A stretch of DNA of 64,000 nucleotides from Shimia_B sp039815465 (GCA_039815465.1 JBCBZG010000003.1:49698-113697); one strand, 5' to 3'; shown: positions 15,628 to 25,006, numbered from the stretch's first letter. Notes: generated by a model from the sequence alone, not told the origin. Translations and numbers: made by a program.

Positions 15628-17022
15628 TCACGCTTTCGCGCGCGTTTTGCGCAGCGGCGCAGGGCGCACACGGGTTTCGATTTCGTCAAAGAGAAGCCCG
15701 GCGATGTTCTTGCCCGTGCTCTTTTCGATCCCTTCAAGCCCGGGGGAGGAGTTGACCTCAAGCAGCTTGGGCCCTTCTGCCCCGCGCAGAAGGTCCACGC
15801 CCGCAATACCGAGCTTGAACGCTCTTGCGGCCTTGGTTGCGGCCTCGCGTTCCTCCTTGGACAGCCGCGTGACCGTGGCCGTCCCCCCGCGGTGCAGGTT
15901 TGATCGGAAGTCATCGCCCGCGCTTGTGCGTTTCATGGCGGCTACCACTTTGCCCGCGATGACGAGGCAGCGGATGTCTTCGCCTGCGGCTTCTTTCACA
16001 AAGTCCTGGACGAGGAAGTTCGCTTTGAGCCCGCGGAAGGCGTCGATGACCGATTGCGCGGCCTTTTTGGTCTCGGCCAGCACCACGCCCTTACCCTGAG
16101 TGGATTCCAGCAGCTTCACGATCAGCGGCGCGGTACCCACGAGGCTCATCAGGTTCTCCGTGTCCTGGGGGGAGTTTGCAAAGGCCGTCACCGGCATCCC
16201 GATCCCGTGGCGCGCGAGCACCTGATGGGCGTGGAGCTTGTCGCGGCTGGCCGTGATGCCTTCAGACCCGTTCACGCAATAGGTGCCCAGCGTTTCGAAC
16301 TGGCGCACTATGGCCGTGCCGTAGGGTGTGATGGAGGCCCCGATGCGGGGGATCACGGCGTCAAAGCGGGGCAGGCGTTTGCCGTCATAATAGACCTCGG
16401 GCGCTTTGGCGTTGATGGCCATGTAGCAGCGTGTGGTGTCGATGACCTCGACAGTGTGGCCGCGCTTTTCGCCCTCGAGCACCATCCGTTTTGTGGAGTA
16501 ATTGTTGGGCTCGCGGCTGAGCACGCAAATGCGCAGCGCGCGGGATTTCATCGCTTTTTTGAGCTGCGTGGCGGTATAGGCGTCGTAAGAGAGCTCCGGC
16601 TGGATGCAGCTTTCGTTGGGCACGACGAGCGTGTCGTCGCTGAACGCTTGCCGCCCGAGCAGCATCCGGTAGGCCATGCCCGCGCGGTCGGTGAGCGTGA
16701 CATCGATGGGCCAGCTTTTGTCGCCGAACTTCACCATCGTTTCGATCACATAGCGCAGCTCGGTTTCGCCGTTGGAGCTCGTGACCTCGCGGCGGTCTAC
16801 GACGGTGGCAGAGCAGGGGATGGTGAGGTCGCGGTTGCCGGGGATCGGGTGGATGGCAAAGCGCACCTTGGGCTTTGTCGCGGGCCCGAACTGTTCGATG
16901 TCAAAGGCATGAAGCGCTGACGTTTTCGCCCCGGTATCAATCTTGGCCTTGATGGCAGGCAGCCCAAGGTCGGGCAGCGCGAGCCATTCCTCCCAACCGA
17001 GGCGGATAAGGTCGTCTGGCAT
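15628..17022 (-). CDS. rimK: RimB-like protease fused to RimK-type ATP-grasp glutamate ligase
   Basis: A 464-residue two-part protein. Residues about 1-145 are a retropepsin-like domain with the active-site run KIDTGAKTSALHA. Residues about 160-450 are an ATP-grasp ligase (GSEGITASRDKLHAHQVLA, VKLLESTQGKGVVL, GVDLLRGAEGPKLLEVNSSP). In Pseudomonas, separate RimB (protease) and RimK (poly-glutamate ligase) modify ribosomal protein S6. Here both activities sit in one chain, so adding and trimming of Glu tails may be combined. ATG 17022. The target is inferred from the family. Confidence 0.88.
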   Translation of the reverse strand: MPDDLIRLGWEEWLALPDLGLPAIKAKIDTGAKTSALHAFDIEQFGPATKPKVRFAIHPIPGNRDLTIPCSATVVDRREVTSSNGETELRYVIETMVKFGDKSWPIDVTLTDRAGMAYRMLLGRQAFSDDTLVVPNESCIQPELSYDAYTATQLKKAMKSRALRICVLSREPNNYSTKRMVLEGEKRGHTVEVIDTTRCYMAINAKAPEVYYDGKRLPRFDAVIPRIGASITPYGTAIVRQFETLGTYCVNGSEGITASRDKLHAHQVLARHGIGMPVTAFANSPQDTENLMSLVGTAPLIVKLLESTQGKGVVLAETKKAAQSVIDAFRGLKANFLVQDFVKEAAGEDIRCLVIAGKVVAAMKRTSAGDDFRSNLHRGGTATVTRLSKEEREAATKAARAFKLGIAGVDLLRGAEGPKLLEVNSSPGLEGIEKSTGKNIAGLLFDEIETRVRPAPLRKTRAKA

Positions 17023-17220
17023 GTTGGCTCCTCTCGGCTGCGTGTCGCCCCATTGTCGGTTCGGGGAGGCAAGGACGCAACCATTCGCTTATGACGCCAC
17101 TTTCAGCGTGCAAGGACGGATGCGTTCGGGCGTTCCGCCCCTATATTCTTTTGCCTTTCGCGCTCCGCCGAAACGGCTGTGCCGCACGATGTCTCACTGT
17201 ATCTCGTGTTCATACTAATG

Positions 17221-17250
17221 TTGACAGGACAAACAGTTGCGGAATATTTT
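17221..17250 (+). promoter_or_regulatory. Sigma70-type promoter before the VPLPA-CTERM gene
   Basis: A perfect TTGACA (-35) at 17221-17226 and TATTTT (-10) at 17245-17250 are separated by 18 bp, 24 bp before the ATG at 17275. The gap from 17023 is otherwise free of genes. Confidence 0.55.
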
Positions 17251-17274
17251 TTCTTTTTAACTCAGGAGTCTACT

Positions 17275-17853
17275 ATGCTTTCCCGTACCCTGTGCCTCAT
17301 CCTTGGGCTTTGTCTTGCTGCACCATCTGCCGGCGCTGCGACGTATACCGTTACCTTCGCCCAAGTCGGCTCTGACGTTGTCGTCACGGCATTCGGCGCT
17401 ATTGATACCACCGGCTACAGCTTTTTGACGAACGCAGCGAGTGGCGGAGCCATCCAGCCGTCTTTTGGGACCTTCACGAGTGTAACCGGGTCATATGATG
17501 TGTTCGACACAAGCTTTACCGGTAGCCTGGCGTTCGGGACAGGTCCGACGGCGTTCGTGAGCTCCTCCTCCGGCGACGTGTCCGGCTTCAGTTGGAGCTT
17601 GGATCGCGTCATAACGCCGACGAGCTATGTGTCTGGAACCTTCCTATCTTCGTCAAGCACCTACGCTGGCGCAACATTTGCGTCGCTTGGTATCACGCCT
17701 GGGACCTATTCCGCGTCCGCGGGTGAGACTGATTTTTTCGTAAACGTGGATGGCGCGGCCCCGGTACCGCTACCCGCAGCGTTGCCTTTGTTGTTGGCGG
17801 GACTGGGTAGTATGGGCCTGATGGCCTCCCGACGGCGGACGTCACACGCATAG
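17275..17853 (+). CDS. VPLPA-CTERM sorted surface/exported protein
   Basis: A 192-residue exported protein: signal peptide MLSRTLCLILGLCLAAPSAGA, then a Ser/Thr/Gly-rich beta-type body, then a C-terminal sorting tag of VPLPAALPLLLAGLG and a basic end (SRRRTSHA). VPLPA-CTERM tags are processed by exosortase-type systems in exopolysaccharide-producing proteobacteria. AGGAG lies 6 nt before ATG 17275. It stands alone between its own promoter and terminator; no exosortase gene is in the window. Confidence 0.85.
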   Translation: MLSRTLCLILGLCLAAPSAGAATYTVTFAQVGSDVVVTAFGAIDTTGYSFLTNAASGGAIQPSFGTFTSVTGSYDVFDTSFTGSLAFGTGPTAFVSSSSGDVSGFSWSLDRVITPTSYVSGTFLSSSSTYAGATFASLGITPGTYSASAGETDFFVNVDGAAPVPLPAALPLLLAGLGSMGLMASRRRTSHA

Positions 17854-17877
17854 CGTCTTTGGTTTTCGATCGCCTTC

Positions 17878-17911
17878 AAGACGCACGGTCGCTGGTGGCC
17901 GTGCGTCTTTT
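17878..17911 (+). terminator. Rho-independent terminator
   Basis: AAGACGCACGG (17878-17888) pairs with CCGTGCGTCTT (17899-17909), an 11-bp perfect stem with a 10-nt loop followed by TTTTC. It lies 25 bp after the VPLPA-CTERM stop. Confidence 0.88.
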
Positions 17912-17959
17912 CTTGTGACATAGCCCACGCCAAACGATGCGCAGCGGCGGCAAGGCGAC

Positions 17960-19087
17960 ATGACCAAATTTTCCTTTGATCTAAAGGCAACCGATGGGCG
18001 GGCGCGGACGGGGGTGATTTCCACCCCGCGTGGCGAGATCCGGACGCCTGCGTTCATGCCTGTGGGGACGGCAGCGACCGTAAAGGCGATGATGCCCGAG
18101 AGCGTGCGCGCGACGGGGGCGGATATTCTGCTGGGCAATACCTACCATCTGATGCTGCGCCCCACGGCGGAGCGGATTGATGCGCTGGGAGGCCTCCACA
18201 CCTTTATGAACTGGGAGCGGCCGATCCTCACCGATAGTGGCGGGTTTCAAGTAATGAGCCTCGCGGGCCTTAGAAAGCTCACCGAAAAGGGCGTCACGTT
18301 CAAAAGCCATATCGACGGCTCCAAACACGAGCTGACGCCAGAACGCTCGATGGAGATCCAGCGGCTTCTCGGCTCCGACATCGTGATGTGTTTCGACGAA
18401 TGCCCCGCGCTGCCCGCCGACCGCAAGCGCATCGCAGAGAGCATGCGCCTGTCCATGCGTTGGGCCGCGCGGTCGCGGGAGGCGTTCGGGGATCGCCCCG
18501 GCCACGCGCTCTTTGGTATCCAGCAAGGCGGGTTGGAGGAAGACCTGCGCGCCGAAAGCGCCGCGGCGCTGCAAGATATCGGCTTTGACGGCTACGCGGT
18601 GGGCGGGCTCGCCGTGGGCGAGGGCCAGGAGGCAATGTTTGGCTGCCTAGACTACGCGCCCGAGCAACTGCCGCGGGATAAGCCGCGCTACCTGATGGGG
18701 GTCGGCAAGCCTTCGGATATCGTTGGTGCCGTGAAGCGCGGCATCGACATGATGGACTGCGTGTTGCCGTCCCGGTCGGGGCGCACGGGGCAGGCCTTTA
18801 CCCGCCGCGGTGTCGTGAACATCAAGAATGCGCGCCACGCCGATGATCCCCGCCCGCTCGATGCTGACTGTACCTGTCCGGCCTGTCAGAATTATTCGCG
18901 CGCCTATCTGCACCACGTGTTCCGGGCGGGGGAGATGATCTCCGGCATGTTGCTGACCTGGCACAACCTGCATTACTTTCAGGAGCTTATGGGCGGGATG
19001 CGCGCCGCCATCGCAGAGGGCCGCTTTGCAGCCTGGACAGCGGCGTTTGACGCAGGCCAAGAGGCTGGCGATATTGAGCGGCTATAG
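17960..19087 (+). CDS. tgt: tRNA-guanine(34) transglycosylase (queuine synthesis)
   Basis: Exchanges G34 for preQ1 in tRNAs with GUN anticodons. 375 residues, normal length. The substrate-binding Asp is in LTDSGGFQVMS (about residue 89), the nucleophile Asp in MMDCVLPSRSGR (about residue 264), and the zinc site is CTCPAC plus the following HH. ATG 17960 begins MTKFSFDLKATDGRARTG, the usual family start. Other queuosine genes are not nearby. Confidence 0.97.
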   Translation: MTKFSFDLKATDGRARTGVISTPRGEIRTPAFMPVGTAATVKAMMPESVRATGADILLGNTYHLMLRPTAERIDALGGLHTFMNWERPILTDSGGFQVMSLAGLRKLTEKGVTFKSHIDGSKHELTPERSMEIQRLLGSDIVMCFDECPALPADRKRIAESMRLSMRWAARSREAFGDRPGHALFGIQQGGLEEDLRAESAAALQDIGFDGYAVGGLAVGEGQEAMFGCLDYAPEQLPRDKPRYLMGVGKPSDIVGAVKRGIDMMDCVLPSRSGRTGQAFTRRGVVNIKNARHADDPRPLDADCTCPACQNYSRAYLHHVFRAGEMISGMLLTWHNLHYFQELMGGMRAAIAEGRFAAWTAAFDAGQEAGDIERL

Positions 19088-19130
19088 CGCGCGGCTTTAG
19101 CGCCGAGCGAAAAAGTGGGGGGAGGCGCGC

Positions 19131-20474
19131 ATGCGCACAGCATTGACATGGATCGCGGCGTTGATCGTGGGGCTCCTATGCGTCGCGGGTGGGGTTCTGT
19201 GGCTCGCGCCCCCGGCGGAACTGCGGGTGGCCACCAACTACGCCGCCAAGATCGTGTGCACGAATGTGTTTTGGGCTGACCGCGACGCGCAGGACGTGCT
19301 GGAAGTGGACGTGCAAGCGCCCGGCCATCCGCTGCTGCGCTTTGTGAGTGCGTCGGTGGATCCAGAGCGTGGCCAGGTGCAGACACGGATCTTCGGGCTT
19401 TTTGCGCCGGCCACGGCCCAGATGCGGCCCGGCTTGGGCTGCGCAAATGTGCAGGGTGAGCCGCCTGCGACGGCGGCGGGGATCTCGACCGAAATCGCCC
19501 TGCCGCCTGCTGAGGCGCTGTGGCCCGATGGGCAGGCAGTTACCCCGCTGCGCAACGCAGCGCTCGACGCGGTGCTGAACGATCCTGCGCTGTTGGGCCC
19601 CGGCTATCGCGGTGTCGTCATCGTGAAAGACGGCCGCATCCTGGCAGAGCGCTACGGGGCAGGCTTTGATGAGGCGACCCCGCTTTTGGGCTGGTCGATG
19701 ACGAAGACCGTGACAGCCGCACTGATCGGAACGCTCGTTCAATCGGACAAGCTGGCGCTTGAGGCCCCGCTGACGGGAAGCTTCCCGGCTTGGGCTGCCG
19801 ATGGGCGCGCCGAGATCACGCTGTCGGATATGCTGTCCATGACGAGCGGCCTGGCGTGGAACGAAGGCTACGGATCGGTCTCAGACGTGACGCGGATGCT
19901 CTATCTCGAAGGGGATATGGCCGGTTTCGCGGCGAGCCTACCGCTTGAGGCGGCTCCAGGCGCGTCCTTTGCTTACTCCTCCGGCACCTCTACCATGCTC
20001 GCGCGTGTCTGGCAGGATGCGGTGGGCGAAAGCAGCCTCAGCTATCCGCAGCGGGCGCTCTTTGAGCCTTTAGGTATGGCGAGCGCTGTGATGGAGGCGG
20101 ATGCAAATGATACCTTTGTGGGGTCGAGCTACATGTATGCCACCGCCCGCGACTGGGCGCGTTTCGGGATGATGCTGGCGCGCGGCGGGCAATGGGACGG
20201 CGAACAGATCGTGCCAGAGGCTTTCGTTGCGCGGATGGCCGCGCCTGTGGGCCCCTCCGACGGGCGCTATACGCAAGGTCAGATGTGGCGAGAGGCGGGG
20301 CGCGATCAGGCGCCGATCGAGGACGGGGTTTGGATGCGCGGGCATGACGGGCAGTTCGTGGGGGTGTTCCCGGACCGCGATCTCGTGATCGTACGGCTCG
20401 GGCTGACCCCAACCGCACATGGCTATACGCCAGCGCCCTTGGCGCGCGCCGTGATTGCGGCGCTTGACGGCTAG
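19131..20474 (+). CDS. Membrane-anchored serine beta-lactamase-like hydrolase
   Basis: A 447-residue protein with an N-terminal membrane anchor (residues 7-27) and a class C beta-lactamase/esterase fold. SxxK nucleophile motif SMTK near residue 188, YSS at about 281 in place of Tyr-x-Asn, and RGHDGQF near 403 in place of KTG. Such proteins are more often esterases or peptidases than antibiotic-destroying enzymes; antibiotic resistance should not be assumed. It follows tgt by 43 bp. Confidence 0.85.
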   Translation: MRTALTWIAALIVGLLCVAGGVLWLAPPAELRVATNYAAKIVCTNVFWADRDAQDVLEVDVQAPGHPLLRFVSASVDPERGQVQTRIFGLFAPATAQMRPGLGCANVQGEPPATAAGISTEIALPPAEALWPDGQAVTPLRNAALDAVLNDPALLGPGYRGVVIVKDGRILAERYGAGFDEATPLLGWSMTKTVTAALIGTLVQSDKLALEAPLTGSFPAWAADGRAEITLSDMLSMTSGLAWNEGYGSVSDVTRMLYLEGDMAGFAASLPLEAAPGASFAYSSGTSTMLARVWQDAVGESSLSYPQRALFEPLGMASAVMEADANDTFVGSSYMYATARDWARFGMMLARGGQWDGEQIVPEAFVARMAAPVGPSDGRYTQGQMWREAGRDQAPIEDGVWMRGHDGQFVGVFPDRDLVIVRLGLTPTAHGYTPAPLARAVIAALDG

Positions 20475-20504
20475 CCGCGCGCAGCGCGCCACCGCCGCGC
20501 AAGG

Positions 20505-20600
20505 AAAAGTTTTTGAAAAACTTTTGGCCCCGCGGGGACCGGTGTGCTCGGGCGGTTCGGACGCTCTTGGCTGACGCCAAATCGCACCCGCCCGCCCGAG
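20505..20600. repeat. Structured intergenic region: perfect A/T palindrome and GC-rich branched stem
   Basis: AAAAGTTTTT-G-AAAAACTTTT is a perfect 21-bp palindrome (20505-20525). Then CTCGGGCGG (20547-20555) pairs with CCGCCCGAG (20592-20600), enclosing a small TTGGC-TGAC-GCCAA hairpin (20568-20581). The region separates the convergent gene ends at 20474 and 20618 and probably stops transcription from one or both sides. Confidence 0.55.
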
Positions 20601-20617
20601 TCCAATGGGACTGGTGC

Positions 20618-21004
20618 TTAAATGAGCAGGAGCGCCCAGGCGCAGAGCGCGAGCTGCATGAGTTGGATGACGACCGAAAGCCCGTGGAGCCGCTTAAACG
20701 CGCTTTCGCGCCCGTCGTCCGTGGCGCGGTTGATTTGGGCCATCAGGATTTGTCGCGCGTAGAGCGTAGACAGGGTGACCGCGCCAAGCAGCGCGCTGGC
20801 CAGTGGACTTAGCGGGAGCGTCAGGGCCGTGGCCAAAGCGCTCAGCCCGATTACGACCGCGTAGTAGTAGGGAAACGTGCCACGCAGGACCGGTCGCGCT
20901 TGGGCCATTGGCATGAGTTTGAAGAGCACAGGCGCGAAGCCAAAGCTGAAAAACGTCATGCCACCGAGCAAAATCGCGGTGGCCAGGAGGGCGATGTCTG
21001 ACAT
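20618..21004 (-). CDS. Small membrane protein, DUF4149-like
   Basis: A 128-residue protein with four hydrophobic segments (about residues 5-25, 45-68, 70-88 and 108-127). The order of segments and the MTFFSFGFAPVLFKLM start resemble the DUF4149/TMEM205-like family, whose function is unknown. There are no catalytic motifs. ATG 21004. Confidence 0.65.
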   Translation of the reverse strand: MSDIALLATAILLGGMTFFSFGFAPVLFKLMPMAQARPVLRGTFPYYYAVVIGLSALATALTLPLSPLASALLGAVTLSTLYARQILMAQINRATDDGRESAFKRLHGLSVVIQLMQLALCAWALLLI

Positions 21005-21065
21005 GGGTGGCGGTCCTTTTTATCCTCGCGCCTCATTTAGCGCGCGGACAGGGCTGCCAAGGGGC

Positions 21066-21587
21066 TCACCGCCGGAAGGTGAAGCTTTGATCGGGGTAAG
21101 AGAACGTGTCAAAGCCCTGGGGCCGGCGTGGTGTCAGGTCGAAGTTTAGCAGTGCGGACACGCGCGCGCCGCTCTCGCTGATTTCGGCGATCACGCGGTC
21201 GCGGTTGGCCCTGCGTTCCTCTTCCGACAGGTTGCGCGCGCGGAGCGCGACCGAGCGGCTTTCGCCATCGTAGCGGCACGACAGCGCCACCTGCGGCGCC
21301 GTGTTGCCAAAGAGCGGTAAGGTGAGCGTTGCGGGTGTTTGGAACCTGGCCGTGTAGTTGGGACCGTCGAGGATACAGGGCACGCCGACAAGCTCCGTCG
21401 TTTGGCCATCTTGGCGCAGGCGGGTGCGCACCGTTGTCGTGTCGACGCCGGTTTGGGCGCTCTGGGCGCTTTCTTTCAGAAAGGTCACAGCGACGGGCGG
21501 CTGGGTGATCGGCGCCCGCGGCGCGCACGCGCCGAGCGCCGCGAAAGCGGTGACAGAGGCAATCAGGGTCATACTCGGGTGTGGCAT
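21066..21587 (-). CDS. Predicted lipoprotein of unknown function
   Basis: A 173-residue protein with a lipoprotein signal peptide: hydrophobic stretch and lipobox ALGAC at about residues 17-21, so lipid attachment at Cys21 is expected. The mature part is a small beta-rich domain with a Cys pair (VPCILDG and LSCRYDG) that may form a disulphide. It ends in an aromatic FTFRR tail. I recognise no family. Confidence 0.7.
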   Translation of the reverse strand: MPHPSMTLIASVTAFAALGACAPRAPITQPPVAVTFLKESAQSAQTGVDTTTVRTRLRQDGQTTELVGVPCILDGPNYTARFQTPATLTLPLFGNTAPQVALSCRYDGESRSVALRARNLSEEERRANRDRVIAEISESGARVSALLNFDLTPRRPQGFDTFSYPDQSFTFRR

Positions 21588-21899
21588 GGCGCGCTCCTTT
21601 CGGCCCTTCTAGGCCTGCGCCAACGCACAGGGAAGGGCGCCGGGCCCGCGACCTCAAAACGCCCCAATTTTCGCCGATCGCCCCATCTATGGGGGAGAAT
21701 CCTGTGGGCAACTGCCAGATATGGGGAATTGCGCGGATTGGGGCCTTGAAGGCATCTGGGGCAACGGTCACACTGCGCGATGTGCGGGTTGGTTGAAACA
21801 CCCCCCCTGGCGCATTAGGTCTGGCCGACCTGAAACGGAAAGGATGGCCGTGGCCTATGCTAGGGACAGCCGCCCTTTGCCAAGGACAAGGAATTGACC
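21588..21899 (+). promoter_or_regulatory. lon upstream region with a possible heat-shock promoter
   Basis: 312 bp without a credible gene. TTGAAA at 21793-21798 lies 14 bp before CATTAG (21813-21818), loosely like an RpoH promoter (TTGAAA, 12-16 bp, CCCCAT-type -10). A second weak candidate is CTGAAA at 21830-21835 before CCTATG. lon is heat-shock controlled in many proteobacteria, which is why I looked. Neither match is strong. Confidence 0.3.
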
Positions 21900-24320
21900 A
21901 TGCAAGACTTCACCAAAGAGCCGCTCGCCGCCTCTTACCCGGTCCTGCCGCTGCGCGACATTGTCGTTTTCCCGCACATGATCGTGCCGCTATTTGTCGG
22001 GCGTGAGAAATCGGTGCGCGCGCTCGAAGCGGTGATGCGCGATGACAAACAGATCCTGCTGTCGAGCCAGGTGGACCCAGCCGAGGATGAGCCGGAGGCC
22101 GAGGGCATCTATAAGGCCGGTGTTCTGGCCAATGTGCTGCAGCTGCTGAAGTTGCCCGATGGCACGGTCAAGGTGCTGGTGGAGGGCCGAGCCCGGGTGC
22201 GGATCACCGAATATCACCCGAATGAGGCGTATTTCGAGGCCTCAGCTGAGTATCTGACCGAGATGCCGGGCGATGAGGACGCGCTGACGGCGCTCGTCCG
22301 GTCCGTCGCCAAGGAGTTTGAACGCTACGCTAAGGTCAAAAAGAACATTCCGGAGGAAGCGCTGTCTGCCGTGTCAGACACCCGCGACCCCGCGAAGCTC
22401 GCTGATCTCGTGTCAGGTCACCTGGGCATCGAAGTCGAACAAAAGCAGGAGCTTTTGGAGACGCTAGCCGTGAGCGGGCGCCTGGAAAAGGTGCTTGGCC
22501 TCATGCAGGGTGAGCTTTCCGTCATGCAGGTGGAGAAAAAGATCAAGACCCGCGTGAAGACCCAGATGGAGCGGACGCAGCGCGAGTATTATCTGAATGA
22601 GCAAATGAAGGCCATTCAGAAGGAGCTGGGCGATGGCGAGGATGGCGCAGGCGAAGTGGCCGAGCTGGAAGAGCGCATCGCAGGCACCAAGCTGTCTAAA
22701 GAGGCCGCGGAAAAGGCCGAGGCCGAGCTCAAGAAGCTGAAAAACATGTCTCCCATGAGCGCGGAAGCGACTGTGGTGCGCAACTATCTCGACTGGATGC
22801 TGTCGATCCCGTGGGGCAAGAAATCCCGCGTAAAGAAAGACCTGGGGCGTGCGCAAGCGGTGCTTGATGACGACCACCATGGGTTGGAAAAGGTTAAAGA
22901 GCGGATTGTCGAGTATTTGGCTGTGCAGCAGCGGTCGACGAAGCTGCGCGGGCCGATCCTGTGTCTCGTGGGCCCTCCGGGCGTTGGTAAGACATCGCTG
23001 GGCAAGTCTGTGGCAAAGGCCACGGGGCGCGAATTCATTCGCATCTCGCTGGGCGGGGTGCGCGATGAATCTGAAATCCGTGGCCACCGGCGGACCTATA
23101 TCGGCTCCATGCCCGGCAAGATCATTCAGGCGCTGAAAAAGGCAAAAACGACGAACCCGCTGATCCTGCTCGATGAAATCGACAAGATGGGGCAGGATTT
23201 CCGGGGCGACCCGGCGTCGGCGATGCTCGAAGTGCTTGATCCGGAACAGAATTCGACATTCGTCGATCACTACCTTGAGGTTGAATACGACCTCTCGAAC
23301 GTGATGTTCCTGACGACGTCGAACTCCTACAACATGCCCGGGCCGCTGCTCGACCGGATGGAGATCATCCCGCTGGCGGGCTACACCGAGGAAGAGAAGG
23401 CAGAGATTGCGCATCGCCACCTCATCCCCAAGCAGGTCAAGAACCACGGCCTGAAGAAGGGGGAGTTTGCGCTAGAGCCTGAAGCGCTGCAGGAGATCAT
23501 TCGCACCTATACCCGCGAGGCGGGCGTGCGGAACCTGGAACGCGAGGTCGGCAAGCTCGCGCGGAAAGCGGTGACCAAGATCATTAAGAAGGAGGCAGAT
23601 ACCGTCACGGTTACGCCTGAAAACCTTGATGACTACCTCGGCGTCAAAAAGTTCCGCTATGGCCTGGCGGAGGAAGAGAATGCCGTGGGCGTTGTCACTG
23701 GGCTGGCTTACACCAGCGTCGGCGGCGACTTGCTGCATATCGAGGCGCTCAAGCTGCCCGGTAAGGGGCGGATGAAGACGACCGGGAAGCTCGGCGATGT
23801 GATGAAGGAATCCATCGACGCGGCGTCCTCCTATGTCCGTTCCATCGCGCCTGAAATCGGGGTGAAGCCTACTCAGTTCGACCGGATGGACATCCACGTG
23901 CACGTGCCCGATGGCGCCACGCCAAAGGATGGGCCGTCAGCTGGTCTGGCAATGGTGACCTCCATCGTGTCGGTGCTGTCCGGCATCCCGGTGAAAAAGG
24001 ACATCGCCATGACGGGCGAGGTATCGCTACGCGGCAATGCCATGCCCATTGGCGGGCTGAAGGAAAAGCTGCTGGCGGCGCTGCGGGGCGGGATCACCAC
24101 CGTTCTGATCCCGGAGGAGAATGAAAAAGACCTCCGCGATATTCCGGACAATGTGAAAGACGGGCTCACGATCATCCCCGTCAAACACGTGTCGGAGGTG
24201 CTGGCGCAAGCGCTCGTTGAGATGCCCGAAGGCATCGAATGGGACGAAGCCGCGGAGGAGGCCGCCGCGGCCGCGCTTGCCGCTGGGGCGGGCGCAGGCG
24301 CGGGGGCAACCGCCCACTAG
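21900..24320 (+). CDS. lon: ATP-dependent protease Lon
   Basis: Cytosolic AAA+ serine protease that removes damaged and regulatory proteins. 806 residues, full length. N-terminal substrate domain (SYPVLPLRDIVVFPHMIVPL), Walker A GPPGVGKTS near residue 358, Walker B ILLDEIDKM, and the catalytic Ser in PKDGPSAGLAM near residue 679 with the downstream Lys. The C-terminal tail is Ala/Gly-rich. I chose ATG 21900, 7 nt after AAGGA; a TTG two codons earlier is less likely. Confidence 0.98.
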   Translation: MQDFTKEPLAASYPVLPLRDIVVFPHMIVPLFVGREKSVRALEAVMRDDKQILLSSQVDPAEDEPEAEGIYKAGVLANVLQLLKLPDGTVKVLVEGRARVRITEYHPNEAYFEASAEYLTEMPGDEDALTALVRSVAKEFERYAKVKKNIPEEALSAVSDTRDPAKLADLVSGHLGIEVEQKQELLETLAVSGRLEKVLGLMQGELSVMQVEKKIKTRVKTQMERTQREYYLNEQMKAIQKELGDGEDGAGEVAELEERIAGTKLSKEAAEKAEAELKKLKNMSPMSAEATVVRNYLDWMLSIPWGKKSRVKKDLGRAQAVLDDDHHGLEKVKERIVEYLAVQQRSTKLRGPILCLVGPPGVGKTSLGKSVAKATGREFIRISLGGVRDESEIRGHRRTYIGSMPGKIIQALKKAKTTNPLILLDEIDKMGQDFRGDPASAMLEVLDPEQNSTFVDHYLEVEYDLSNVMFLTTSNSYNMPGPLLDRMEIIPLAGYTEEEKAEIAHRHLIPKQVKNHGLKKGEFALEPEALQEIIRTYTREAGVRNLEREVGKLARKAVTKIIKKEADTVTVTPENLDDYLGVKKFRYGLAEEENAVGVVTGLAYTSVGGDLLHIEALKLPGKGRMKTTGKLGDVMKESIDAASSYVRSIAPEIGVKPTQFDRMDIHVHVPDGATPKDGPSAGLAMVTSIVSVLSGIPVKKDIAMTGEVSLRGNAMPIGGLKEKLLAALRGGITTVLIPEENEKDLRDIPDNVKDGLTIIPVKHVSEVLAQALVEMPEGIEWDEAAEEAAAAALAAGAGAGAGATAH

Positions 24321-24493
24321 CAGCCAAGATCGCCGCATGACTTTACGCGGGCGGGGCCGAAAAGCCTCGCCCGTTTGCATTTTGAGCCCAATCCCCCGGC
24401 ACGGGCCAGTTGATCCGCCAATATTGACAAATTTTAAATGCTTTTACCCCAGGTCTGATATAGGCTTTGTGAAAAGGTGAGGCGAAGTAGAGT

Positions 24494-25006
24494 ATGGTAC
24501 GGTCCACAAAAACAAAGACAAAACGCGCAAGCTCCACCCGGCGGGTCTCGACGTCTAAGTCGACGAAACGGGCGGCAAGCGCGACCCCGAAGGCCCAGAC
24601 GCCAACGGACACACAGGCAGTAGAGGAAGAGACCAAGATGGATATTTCAGGCGCAGCAGAAATGACCCCAGACACCGCACCGGTCGCGAGCGAGGAGCCC
24701 GGGGAAGAGAGCCAGGAGCTCCGCAAGAAGGAACTCGTTGCCCGGGTTGCAGAAATTTCCGGCTTGCGCAAAGGCCAGGTGCGCGCGGCGATCGAGGCCA
24801 CGCTGCAAGTGCTGGGCGAAGGCGTCGCCGAAGGCAAGCAAATGAACCTTGAACCGCTGGGCAAGCTCAAGGTCACAAAGGAACGGGACGTGGGCACATC
24901 CAACATGTATGTCTGCCGCCTGCGTCGCAAAAAACACAGCGGCGAGACTGGCGCGCAAACAGACACTCCAAGCGACGAAGCCCCTCTTGCAGAGGCTGCG
25001 GAGTAA
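24494..25006 (+). CDS. HU/IHF-like DNA-binding protein with N-terminal basic tail
   Basis: A 170-residue protein. Residues 1-45 are Lys/Arg/Ser/Thr-rich (TKTKTKRASSTRRVSTSK), residues 45-75 are acidic, and about 78-155 form the HU fold (KKELVARVAEISGLRKGQVR, then GKQMNLEPLGKLKVTK). Ordinary HU is about 90 residues, so this is an extended form with a histone-H1-like tail that may add nonspecific DNA binding. It lies 172 bp after lon with its own upstream AT-rich stretch. Confidence 0.8.
   Translation: MVRSTKTKTKRASSTRRVSTSKSTKRAASATPKAQTPTDTQAVEEETKMDISGAAEMTPDTAPVASEEPGEESQELRKKELVARVAEISGLRKGQVRAAIEATLQVLGEGVAEGKQMNLEPLGKLKVTKERDVGTSNMYVCRLRRKKHSGETGAQTDTPSDEAPLAEAAE

Noticed and set aside
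17023..17220. Small forward reading frames before the VPLPA-CTERM gene
   Set aside because: No ribosome site or family features; the promoter and AGGAG clearly favour ATG 17275.
19131..20474. Antibiotic-resistance beta-lactamase
   Set aside because: The fold and SxxK fit, but Tyr-x-Asn and KTG are altered (YSS, HDG) and there is a membrane anchor; a general esterase or peptidase is more likely.
22464..23447. Reverse-strand open frame of 327 codons
   Set aside because: It is antisense to lon and shows only the mirror composition of that gene.
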